A stretch of DNA of 64,000 nt, taken from Epithemia pelagica. Taxonomy: Eukaryota; Bacillariophyta; Bacillariophyceae; Surirellales; Surirellaceae. Position 1 is the first letter of the stretch; every line of letters starts with the position of its first letter. Shown here one piece after another: positions 30,930 to 39,651 of the stretch. The notes beneath the pieces were generated by a model. That model searched no databases. It saw nothing but the letters and a program-made list of their open reading frames with translations, and had not been told where the DNA came from. The position numbers and the translations under genes are program-made. The stretch spans positions 372,001 through 436,000 of the forward strand of contig OX337228.1 in the NCBI GenBank assembly GCA_946965045.2, read 5' to 3'.

Positions 30930-33900
30930 ATGTCTTTGTTGCCAATCGAGGACATTGAAGTAGATTTGAACTCCCCTGCTGTTTCCAGTCTTTCATCAGC
31001 GACATTCATGTATGCCATGGCTCCCCAAAGAAAGAATCAACAGCAGTCATCTCAATCCTCCAAAGAAGCTCGACTATCGTCAGCAACTGGAGGTGACGAC
31101 AACAATGAAGAACCCACGAACCCACCGACAACAACCAATGAAAGAGAAAATGAAAACCAGGCGCCTCCTACAACAGCCAACAATGAAGACAACTCTCAAC
31201 AAGTTGCTGCTCCTGCTCCTACGGACGAGGGACCCTTGACACAAAGCCGAAAGGATGAAATCAAACAAGAGAAATCATATGTCTCGTTTTGTCCACCTCC
31301 GAAGAAGCTCTTTCGAAATTTCCAAAATTCGTTCTTTGGAAAAGTTCGTTACCTGAACTTCAAGAAATTGACCAGCACGAAGAAGACCTTAAAATCAAAC
31401 CCCGCTGTCAATTTGGGGAAAATGCCAGGTTTATTTTCGTGTCTGCAATTGTTAGAGTCAGCTTCTGACGAAGACAAAGAAATGAACGATGGCTATCATT
31501 CCATTGTAAAGAAGCTTGTTGTTTGTCCACATTGCTTCGACGACCCGACTGTTAGTCTCGACAAATGTCTCCTTGGTCTTGGCAGAGGCCTTTCGTCCAA
31601 CATCAGCACACACTTTGGTAAATACCACCCCGAAGTCGTGGAAGATACTGCCTCTGTTGCAACCGACCCTACTCAACAACCCATTTCCATGTATTCTGGC
31701 ACAATGGTTAGCAAACAAGATGCCAGAGTAATGTTTCATCAGTCAATTTATAAGTTCGTGAATGACTGTGGTTTCCCGGCATCAACTGTTGAGAAGGAAT
31801 CGTTTCGAGATCTTCTTAAGTGTGCAATTGCCAACGCCCCAAAGCTCAAGGAAAAGGACTGTTCCATAAGCAACAAAGCAATCACTCGGATGAGATTGGA
31901 GTCCTATAATGATTTTCTCAAGACCGTTACGGAACTTGGAGAAAACGTACGACAAGCGTACCATGATCTATGCAACAAACCCATCGCCTTTTCTACAATA
32001 ACACACGACATCTGGCAGGGAAATGACAAGGATGTCCTTGGGGTTTGTTTGATGTTCACCGATCCTCGGAACTGTAAATCTTACAGACTCCCGATTGGCC
32101 TTTGCTCAACAAAGGGTCATACAGCAAAACAAGTAGCCGACCACACCTCATCAATCCTCAACGCTGTCGGCTTTACGCAACAAGACCTCTCTGCCTCCGT
32201 GAATGACAACACGAACTCCGCCGTGTTGGCTGGAAAGTATATAGTGGGTAATAAGACAGGCGGCAAGTGCGACATGCACAGGGCCGAACTGATCTTGAAA
32301 CACTCCACAGGTCTGGCAGTCCGGAAAAAAAAAGGCGAAGTGGTGGACAGTAACGAGGAATTCATGACTGTTTATAGAAAATTCTTCAAATTTGCAGCAT
32401 GGATGATGAGTTCGCGTGCCAAAAGATTTGAAAAGATACGTTCCTACGCCCTAAAACATGGGAGGAAGGTCATCAAAGTCTCTATGCCGAATACAACCCG
32501 TGTTGGAGGCTGCATCATTACCTTTCATGACCTATTCCGGAACAAATTTGTAACGGATATGTATGCAAAAGAGCAATTTGAGTACAAGGACGACGAATTC
32601 ATTAAACATTATCCCTCTGAAGAAGACTGGCAGCTCTTGGCCGAATTCGAGGGAATCTTGGCCCCACTCAAACAAGTCTCCATGTCACTCCAAGTTGACG
32701 ACCCTTCTGCATCGGCTTGTTCATTGCTGGAAATCTTCACCAGCAAGCATTGTGTGGAAGTTATGAAAGATAAGGGAGTGCCCGTGTTGACTGTTACTGG
32801 GCCTAATGCACGCCCATGGGATGCCAGTCTCACCATCGCCAAGCTTCAAGCGTATCGAGACATTGTAACATACGACAAATTGTCAGAAAAGAGTCAATTG
32901 TTGATCGAGCGAGTACTTGTGGAATACACAAACTACATTGAGGAAGGCCATGACTCCCACGCTGAACACGCCATGTGTGGACATCCTTTCCTTGCATCTT
33001 ATGGTCCCAACATACTGAAAACCATAAATGTTTACGACGATGAGAGTCTTAAACGGATTCGGAAAGAATTTGTGATGGACATTGTCCGCAAGTTCTCGCA
33101 GCCAAAGAAGAATGGCACCAATCCCCAATCCAAGTCGAATCAGCAGGAACGTGAACAACAAAAGGAAAGTACACCCGTGGAGATCATCGAGGACGAAGAG
33201 GAAGAGTCTTCAGTCCCAAAAGCTGTCTCTAATGTAATGGACTGCTTTAACATCTTCAAGACACATCGCATCACCAAGGAGAAAGAAAATGCTGCACTAA
33301 TGGAGGCGACGGCGACAAGTACCAGTACAGATGACCAAGTTGATAGAGCCAAGCTATACAAGATGTGTGATGAACAGTTCGGACGCTATCTCGAATTTTG
33401 CGAGAACGTTGTCCATGGATCCTGGGAGGACTTGATTCGCCAGTATCCCACTGCCGCATTTCTGAAACTATCTGGTTCGTGGAACCCTGAAAAACAACAA
33501 GAATTCAAGTTGGCCTGTACGGAACACTATTTCCATGTCGTTGGGAAATATTTTGACGTCTTGAAATGGTGGTCCGACAACAAGATGCTATTCCCCAAAC
33601 TCTTTCCTAGTGCCTTGATTTGGATATCGAAACCTGCGACAAACGCATTCCAGGAACGCGTGTTCTCTCGGTCGTCGTTCATGGATAGGAATCCCTTGAT
33701 GAGACGCCAACTAGACAAGAACTTTGAAATGCGCACTATGGAAAGTATTACAAGGGAGGTGCGCTCTGAGATTGTCAAGAATGAAAAGCTACTCAAACAA
33801 GGCGCGACCTCCGACGAAAAAAAGGCAGCCAGTGGCCGCCAAGCAAAGAAGGTGATAGATCTCAGCCAGGAATCTAAAGGGGAAGAAGTCAGTCAGGTAC

Positions 33901-34583
33901 AACAGACCGCACAACAACGCACCCCGGCAGCAGGAACACAAGTTCCTGTTGTCCCACTGGAAAAAGCCACACCGACACAATCCGATATGACTCGGATGGA
34001 AACGGTACTACGAGCAACGTCGAAGCTGGAACTCTACGAACTGTCCGGAACTATTGGTGCCCACGGCATAGAGGCGGAAACAAGTTACAAGTTCAAGTCG
34101 GTCAAAAAGGTTGATAAGAAGACAGTTGTGAGCGATGCGACATGGGACGACGTCGAATTGGTTGATCTGGTAGACGATCCACGAGATGAAGACCAACTAG
34201 AGGCTTTGGATCGAAAAGTTGTTGCTCCTTACGACGATGACGAAGACAAGGAAGATTCTGACACGGCGTTAAAAGAAGCCATCCAGGAAAGAAAGAATGA
34301 ACTCATTCAACAAACCGCGTTGGAGAAGACTGTTGCTAGTCTGCCCGTTGCAAATGCCAATGAAGGCACGAAAGGAGATAGTGGGAAACGTAAAGCCTCT
34401 TCAACTATTCAAAAAGGAAGGAAACGGACGAAGCAGAATTCACTCTCTGAGGCACTCGCAAGAACTGTGGTTAGAACACCACGCAAGAAAGACAATCGCA
34501 AACCACCCCCAACCCCAAACAGACTCGCCAATGAGAAGAAGCCCAAGACTTGCAGAGAAGGAAGTCTCAAGTACGGACAATGA
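30930..34583 (+). CDS. hAT transposase, 1217 aa
   Basis: Contains a BED-like zinc finger (Cys199, Cys202, His228, His233) after an acidic, Gln-rich N-terminus. The RNase H-fold catalytic core has THDIW (Asp360), NDNTNSA (Asp426) and KCDMHRAELILKH. The C-terminal dimerisation block is KWW … LIWISKPATNAFQERVFSRSS with Glu909 in the ER-x-FS motif. That is the D-D-E order and hATC signature of the family. The C-terminal 280 residues are a disordered, charged extension with a VIDLSQES motif (975-978) resembling a SUMO-interaction motif. Uninterrupted single exon. Stop at 34583, 115 bp from the stop of the convergent gene. Catalyses cut-and-paste movement of the element. Confidence 0.88.
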   Translation: MSLLPIEDIEVDLNSPAVSSLSSATFMYAMAPQRKNQQQSSQSSKEARLSSATGGDDNNEEPTNPPTTTNERENENQAPPTTANNEDNSQQVAAPAPTDEGPLTQSRKDEIKQEKSYVSFCPPPKKLFRNFQNSFFGKVRYLNFKKLTSTKKTLKSNPAVNLGKMPGLFSCLQLLESASDEDKEMNDGYHSIVKKLVVCPHCFDDPTVSLDKCLLGLGRGLSSNISTHFGKYHPEVVEDTASVATDPTQQPISMYSGTMVSKQDARVMFHQSIYKFVNDCGFPASTVEKESFRDLLKCAIANAPKLKEKDCSISNKAITRMRLESYNDFLKTVTELGENVRQAYHDLCNKPIAFSTITHDIWQGNDKDVLGVCLMFTDPRNCKSYRLPIGLCSTKGHTAKQVADHTSSILNAVGFTQQDLSASVNDNTNSAVLAGKYIVGNKTGGKCDMHRAELILKHSTGLAVRKKKGEVVDSNEEFMTVYRKFFKFAAWMMSSRAKRFEKIRSYALKHGRKVIKVSMPNTTRVGGCIITFHDLFRNKFVTDMYAKEQFEYKDDEFIKHYPSEEDWQLLAEFEGILAPLKQVSMSLQVDDPSASACSLLEIFTSKHCVEVMKDKGVPVLTVTGPNARPWDASLTIAKLQAYRDIVTYDKLSEKSQLLIERVLVEYTNYIEEGHDSHAEHAMCGHPFLASYGPNILKTINVYDDESLKRIRKEFVMDIVRKFSQPKKNGTNPQSKSNQQEREQQKESTPVEIIEDEEEESSVPKAVSNVMDCFNIFKTHRITKEKENAALMEATATSTSTDDQVDRAKLYKMCDEQFGRYLEFCENVVHGSWEDLIRQYPTAAFLKLSGSWNPEKQQEFKLACTEHYFHVVGKYFDVLKWWSDNKMLFPKLFPSALIWISKPATNAFQERVFSRSSFMDRNPLMRRQLDKNFEMRTMESITREVRSEIVKNEKLLKQGATSDEKKAASGRQAKKVIDLSQESKGEEVSQVQQTAQQRTPAAGTQVPVVPLEKATPTQSDMTRMETVLRATSKLELYELSGTIGAHGIEAETSYKFKSVKKVDKKTVVSDATWDDVELVDLVDDPRDEDQLEALDRKVVAPYDDDEDKEDSDTALKEAIQERKNELIQQTALEKTVASLPVANANEGTKGDSGKRKASSTIQKGRKRTKQNSLSEALARTVVRTPRKKDNRKPPPTPNRLANEKKPKTCREGSLKYGQ

Positions 34584-34697
34584 CGGTACCAGTTGATCTC
34601 CGACCACGAACGTCACTGAAGGTGACAATGGAAGAAACGTCACGGAAACTATACATCCATAATCGCAGTGCATCTTGGTAAATATAAAATATGACAG

Positions 34698-36539
34698 TCA
34701 TTTAGTATATTCTTTTATCAACTGCAGAAAGAAATACTTGAGATGGCGAAGATTCGCTGGAGATTTAGATTCGGATTTGTCATGAGAGTGAGCCACAATA
34801 AAAGACTCCATTTGTTCTTGGCACTTGCTTCTGGTCTGTGGTTTGTTAAGTAGTTGTCCTAGAGAACCAAATAAAGGATTGATTTCCTCCCATCGTTCTT
34901 TAGGAAGCCATGATTGAAGGTTCAAAGAGCATTCCATGCCGTCATTGATATGAGACTCCGTCCAATTGAGAACCTTAGTTGATCGGATAACATGAATATC
35001 TGAGGGAATTCCTTCCGTCCGGCCAAATGCCGTTTGTAGAATGATTGTTCCCGTCTTGTGGCCAATTCCAGGTAAGGTCATAAGCTCAGCAAGGGAAATG
35101 TCTTTAGGAATGCGACCTTTGTGTCGCTGGACGAAATAGTCTGCGGCGTTGACTATGCGTTCCGCATTGACACGATACCGTCCTGTTTCTGCAAACAAAC
35201 TACAGAAAACATCCATCCCAAAATATGTAGACACTTCAATTGTTCCTTGTGCACTAGTGATGCCCGATTGGAATAAGCGAGGGATCACTTGAGAGAGACT
35301 TTGATCTGATGTGGCCGAGCTCATCAAGATAACAATGAGACACATGAAGGCTGGGTCAGAGTCTTCATATTCCGACATATTGTTGGTAATCCATTCGGAC
35401 CATGTGTCTCTGGGGGCTTCCAAACCAGACTGAAGGAAATACCGACGTAAATGGGAAAGATTATCAAGTAAAAACAGCCGGGAATCAATTGTGGATTGGT
35501 TTCTAATGGGGATGGAAGGGCGAAACATTCTGGTCATGACAGGTTTGGTAATTGCAGGTGTCCCAGGCATGTGTCTGTCGCCATAGACTATCTGTTCCTT
35601 GGCGGAACATGATTGCAATAAAGCATGGCAGAGAACAGTTTTTCTTTGCCGAGTCAAGACATGGGCAGTGGGGGAAAATTGTCGCTTGGTCCAATATTCA
35701 TCAATGACAGGAGAAGAAGCCCAATATTCACGGGTGACAGAAGTAGAAGCGTTGTTGCTATTTGGGCCCATGGTAGATTGAGAAGCTTTGGCAACTGGAG
35801 TTGATGGAGGACTTGTATCAATAGAAGGAGGGGACGTTGTTGTATCCAGTTTCATTGAGTAACGGTCATCCTCCATCGTGCTCTTCTTAGTATGCGCAAC
35901 AATGTCCTCAACAACGATGTCGATGCTTGGACTAATACAAATAGGACACTCTGTCCGTAGGTCAAAGGAATTTCTAACCTGGATTCTGGCATTGTGTCGG
36001 GTCATCCAGGTTAGAAGATTCCATTCCACGGAAAGTTTAGTGTAGTTGTTTTGCTGATGGTAATCGGCATTGAATTTTTGAAAAGCTCTGAGACCATTGG
36101 AGGAAGGCAAAGAAAATATTGGTCGGCATTTTCCTTCAATGGAGATGAAGGGGAGGTCGTCGGTGGGGGGGTTCATCTCGTATGTGACTTGGAATGAGTC
36201 ATCTTCTTGGGAATACAGACCCGTAAACACTATTCGACAGACAGTGTTCAGTAAGCTTTCGAATGACATGCGACTGGGAGATAAACAAGGGTGGCTTGTG
36301 TTGGATGGATAGTCAACTTGTTGGTAGTGCAGACTTCCATTGTACCGGGTAAGCCACAGCAACACCACATCTTTTATGTTCTCCATTGCCAAGTCTTGTG
36401 TCGCCTTTTCCAAGGGAGTGGTTAACAAAGTTGAGTCCTCTAGCATCATGGTCATGAACGATATTGGAATATGGGTCACAGTGATGACTTGGTGACAAGT
36501 CACATCGAGGTTGATGGTACGGTCATCTGATGCTTCCAT
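34698..36539 (-). CDS. Endonuclease III (NTH1)-like HhH-GPD DNA glycosylase in a hAT transposon, 613 aa
   Basis: The C-terminal 240 residues align with endonuclease III: a helical start (FMCLIVILMSSATSDQSLSQV), GRYRVNAERIVNAADYF, then the helix-hairpin-helix LPGIGHKTGTIIL with catalytic-type Lys495, and SDIHVIR with Asp514. The 19-residue Lys-Asp spacing is close to the 18 of E. coli Nth (Lys120, Asp138). LPKERWEEINPLFGSLGQ resembles the eukaryotic NTH1 helix. The C-terminal four-Cys iron-sulphur motif is absent. The N-terminal 370 residues are unlike known glycosylases to my eye and include CPIC and Ser/Thr-rich linkers. Family activity: removal of damaged pyrimidines and AP-lyase strand cleavage; plant DME/ROS1 relatives remove 5-methylcytosine. 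ATG 36539, single exon. It lies wholly inside the element, so it is cargo or an element function. Confidence 0.78.
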   Translation of the reverse strand: MEASDDRTINLDVTCHQVITVTHIPISFMTMMLEDSTLLTTPLEKATQDLAMENIKDVVLLWLTRYNGSLHYQQVDYPSNTSHPCLSPSRMSFESLLNTVCRIVFTGLYSQEDDSFQVTYEMNPPTDDLPFISIEGKCRPIFSLPSSNGLRAFQKFNADYHQQNNYTKLSVEWNLLTWMTRHNARIQVRNSFDLRTECPICISPSIDIVVEDIVAHTKKSTMEDDRYSMKLDTTTSPPSIDTSPPSTPVAKASQSTMGPNSNNASTSVTREYWASSPVIDEYWTKRQFSPTAHVLTRQRKTVLCHALLQSCSAKEQIVYGDRHMPGTPAITKPVMTRMFRPSIPIRNQSTIDSRLFLLDNLSHLRRYFLQSGLEAPRDTWSEWITNNMSEYEDSDPAFMCLIVILMSSATSDQSLSQVIPRLFQSGITSAQGTIEVSTYFGMDVFCSLFAETGRYRVNAERIVNAADYFVQRHKGRIPKDISLAELMTLPGIGHKTGTIILQTAFGRTEGIPSDIHVIRSTKVLNWTESHINDGMECSLNLQSWLPKERWEEINPLFGSLGQLLNKPQTRSKCQEQMESFIVAHSHDKSESKSPANLRHLKYFFLQLIKEYTK

Positions 36540-37252
36540 TGTACTTGAATATAAGATGCATGGGGTTGAGGATGGGGAAATAATAGTGGCAATGAGAAAT
36601 GAGAAGGGCAGGAAAACTGAAGGTTGTGTCGTTGATGGAAAGGAGCAGAGGTTAAGGTGACAGGTGACAGTGGATTGGTGAATGTTGAGAGGTTGAGAGT
36701 TGTGAGTTGTGAGTGTTGGTTGAACCTCTGTCGTGAGTCGTCAACGTTCTACTCCTCTGGGAGTGATATTGGTAAATATGTGCAGGAAGAGTGTGAATAA
36801 ATACGTAGAAACAGATAAGAGTGAATGGTTCCTCTGAATGAAAAATTGTTGTTTGTGACTACGACAACAAAGAAGTTGCAACTAATAGTTGTAACTATGG
36901 AGGTGACAGAGGGATGAAGTTTAATTACAAGGGGCAAAGTTGCAACTTGGACTTGTTTAGTCTAGTTGCAGACTCAGAAAAGAAACTACGACTTTCAAAG
37001 TTAGTCTAAGTTAAGTTGCAGGTTCTTCATTGGAACCATATTTAATCTAGTCAAGTTAGTACCTTAGTCGTGTTAGACTATTAGTTGCAAGTTCATTCTG
37101 TATCGTGGTTTTGTGATTTGATTAGTTTAAGTTAAGTTAATCATACATGTTGCATTAACTAGTGGGTACAAGTCGCATCACAGTAAACTGTCTAATGAAT
37201 TATTAGTTGGGAAGTTAAGTCTAATGGCTGATTTTCCAACTTCCACACCCTG
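36540..37252. promoter_or_regulatory. hAT right subterminal repeats and glycosylase promoter region
   Basis: 713 bp between the glycosylase start codon and the right inverted repeat. AGTTGCAA-type words recur at about 36870, 36945, 36965, 37015 and 37085, mirroring the left end. Must contain the promoter of the minus-strand glycosylase gene. Confidence 0.55.
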
Positions 37253-37447
37253 CTCCTCAACCTCCTTTCTTTACAGGCCCGGCGTGTCGGCCGGCGATCA
37301 CGCACGGCACATGCAGTACTTATTCTTTTCCTCCTCCACTATTGCAACACGACAATGGTGTTGGTGTGTTTGGTTTTTGCTCTACCCAAAGCAACCCTTC
37401 TTACCCCTTAAGCGACAGCTGTGGTCATTTAGGAAGCACAAGACAAT

Positions 37448-39130
37448 ATGGCAGAAGAGGAGGCGACAGAAATGGATGTCGACGACACCAGGACAGGGAA
37501 CGTAGCGCTCTCTCAAGGACTCCAGGAAATTTTTGACGCAGTAGGAGAGTCTTTCGCTAAGTGCGAAATCGATGTTTCCACTCTGTTTACAACGAACACG
37601 GACGGTCAGCTGATCTTGAATGCGAATGAGGACGGTTTCCTCGAATTATCGTGTCTCGACAAGCTTCGGCTTGGTTCGGGGGAAAACTTCTTGATGCCAA
37701 GGCGATTATTTGTTCGTTCCGAAATGCAGACAATGTTTAGCAATTTATTGACCAAAAAAACTCCACAGGAGAATAGGCGGATTTTGACTGGATCGGCTGG
37801 TATTGGCAAGTCTGTTCTGCTTTTCCTGGTTGCGCTACGGTTTCAATTGCTTCCAGAGCATTCGACGAAGAAGATCAGCTTCATTCGAAAAGTGAAAGAG
37901 GGCCGGTACATTGCGCTGTACATCATGGAACCTGGTGAGCAACCGTCTACAATCAGGCTGGTTTTTTCGGACACAATCAATAAGGCCGACTACCAGTCGA
38001 ACTTTGAATTATGGAAAACCGTGCGTGGCTTTACGAAGGTGCTCAAGACGTCCGATTACGAACCCTTCGTTGATGGCCCCCTACATTCTGAAAAAATGGA
38101 TTTGCTGAACACAGACTATCGTTTCTTTTGCACTTCGGGTGGCTTTCCCACCGTTAGTCAAGCGGAGATCATGACCACTATTGTCAGCATACTGACAGGG
38201 TGGAAGGAAGACACTATTTGCTTCGTTCTGACTAAGATGGGGCAGACAGTAGCTCAAGCCCAAGAAATATACTCTTATTCAGGTGGTAGGATTCGTCTTG
38301 CTCTTATGGGTACACAGAAAGATGGGAAAGTACGTATAAAAGAGTGGTTCGATGACTTGCTGACAGGCTTCGCGCAACGAAAAATCCATCTGGCTACCAC
38401 GAGGACGGATAGTCACGCGTCCATGGACCATAGTGACAGGCTTCGTACACGTTTCATCGATTATGATGGAAAGGGAACCAGTTTGTTGATCGTTGACTCT
38501 CAGTACGCGATTTCACGACTAAGGGCTCGGCTCGACGTTGGTGACTTTGTGTCGTCCTATAACTTAGCGACCGTTTGTGGCCTTCAATCGGCGAGAGGCT
38601 GGTTCTTTGAGGAAATCTTGCATCTATGGTTCAAAAGAAAGGATAGGCCACTCATTGAAGACTGGATCAGAAGTGCCGGTGATGCCGCAGAAGGTATCAA
38701 GAATCTTGATCGCAAACAGAGGTATTGGATCCCTGCTACGTCTAATTTTGCGAATATCGATGCCGCCTTCGTCTATCAGAATGTTTTGGTGTGCATCCAG
38801 TACACAGTCGGGAAGCAGCATGATTTTGATCAGGTCACTTTTTGGCAGGATTTCGCTGGCAGGGTCCTCACGGTAGTCCCTTTCTTATCTATTGCAGTTT
38901 GGTTTGTTTCACCTAGCGGCACAGGTTTTCGCAACACCCACAAAGGGTACAATCAGACTTACTCTGCTGCTACCGGCACAGGTACGCGAAGCCAGGGCAA
39001 ACTACTTCATGTTCCGATCTCATTTGGTACTGCGGAAGTTTCGTGCGAGAGCACAGACACGTTAGATATGACGGCGCCGAAGATGGCCTTTCTCAACGAG
39101 GAGATGTATAAAAATGAACAGGAGTGCTGA
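37448..39130 (+). CDS. Crinkler/RHS-type P-loop NTPase/nuclease-like protein, 560 aa (right arm)
   Basis: Inverted paralogue of 12902-14587. It retains Walker A (GSAGIGKS) and the FFEEILHLW / ANIDAAFVY / CIQYTVGK nuclease-like motifs, so both copies could be functional. It ends one residue earlier (…NEQEC). Most substitutions cluster in the middle, in the segments TINKAD and MGTQKDGKVRIKEW. The 195 bp between the hAT right end and the ATG are shared with the left arm, so hAT insertion did not replace the proximal promoter. Confidence 0.7.
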   Translation: MAEEEATEMDVDDTRTGNVALSQGLQEIFDAVGESFAKCEIDVSTLFTTNTDGQLILNANEDGFLELSCLDKLRLGSGENFLMPRRLFVRSEMQTMFSNLLTKKTPQENRRILTGSAGIGKSVLLFLVALRFQLLPEHSTKKISFIRKVKEGRYIALYIMEPGEQPSTIRLVFSDTINKADYQSNFELWKTVRGFTKVLKTSDYEPFVDGPLHSEKMDLLNTDYRFFCTSGGFPTVSQAEIMTTIVSILTGWKEDTICFVLTKMGQTVAQAQEIYSYSGGRIRLALMGTQKDGKVRIKEWFDDLLTGFAQRKIHLATTRTDSHASMDHSDRLRTRFIDYDGKGTSLLIVDSQYAISRLRARLDVGDFVSSYNLATVCGLQSARGWFFEEILHLWFKRKDRPLIEDWIRSAGDAAEGIKNLDRKQRYWIPATSNFANIDAAFVYQNVLVCIQYTVGKQHDFDQVTFWQDFAGRVLTVVPFLSIAVWFVSPSGTGFRNTHKGYNQTYSAATGTGTRSQGKLLHVPISFGTAEVSCESTDTLDMTAPKMAFLNEEMYKNEQEC

Positions 39131-39651
39131 TAAGACCGACAGCCCGTCTCAAGACTTCCGACATGATTCTAAATGCTCTAGGTAGTACACTCCACATACA
39201 TAGTTGGAACTTGCCAAGAAAGAATCCGTGGCCTCAATCCAATCCAACCTATACAAGTCTTATGTTCGTACTTACGCAGAGTTTCATATAATACCACTAC
39301 TACAGAGCAAACCTTTTTTTCTTGTGGAGGACAATCCCCTGCCTCTTTTACGGTGTTAGTCATGAATATTGGATTCATGCGTACCAAAGAAACCTATGGA
39401 ACAAGTAACCAAGCCCATATTAGGTCCATAATTGCCATAACATAGTTTCGCGATGGGATGTGCTTTGAGGTTTTCAGGGAAAGGAAGTTCGAAGTTCGCA
39501 TCGTCTTGTCATTGACGACCGTTCTAAAAGCCACTCAAGCGCCAATGAAATACAGCCACGTGGAGATCCAACATCAATCAGAATTGCCCACGATGAATGA
39601 AAAAAAACAAGAGATCCACCTGCGGATCGGCGGTGATTGTTGGTTATACGG
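39131..39651. other. Intergenic between convergent genes, right arm
   Basis: Inverse copy of 12384-12901, nearly base-identical. Nothing coding supported. Confidence 0.5.

Larger units (their letters stand above)
30324..37252. mobile_element. hAT DNA transposon carrying a DNA glycosylase gene, 6929 bp
   Basis: Terminal inverted repeats CAGGGTGTGGAAGT at both ends, 8-bp target duplication CTCCTCAA, and an empty site in the left arm. It encodes a 1217-aa hAT transposase (plus strand) and, convergently, a 613-aa endonuclease III-like protein (minus strand), both uninterrupted. Both subterminal regions (about 30340-30700 and 36840-37200) are rich in AGTTGCAA/TTGCAACT words, the usual hAT transposase binding pattern. 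All parts look intact, so the element may be autonomous and recently active. Confidence 0.9.
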
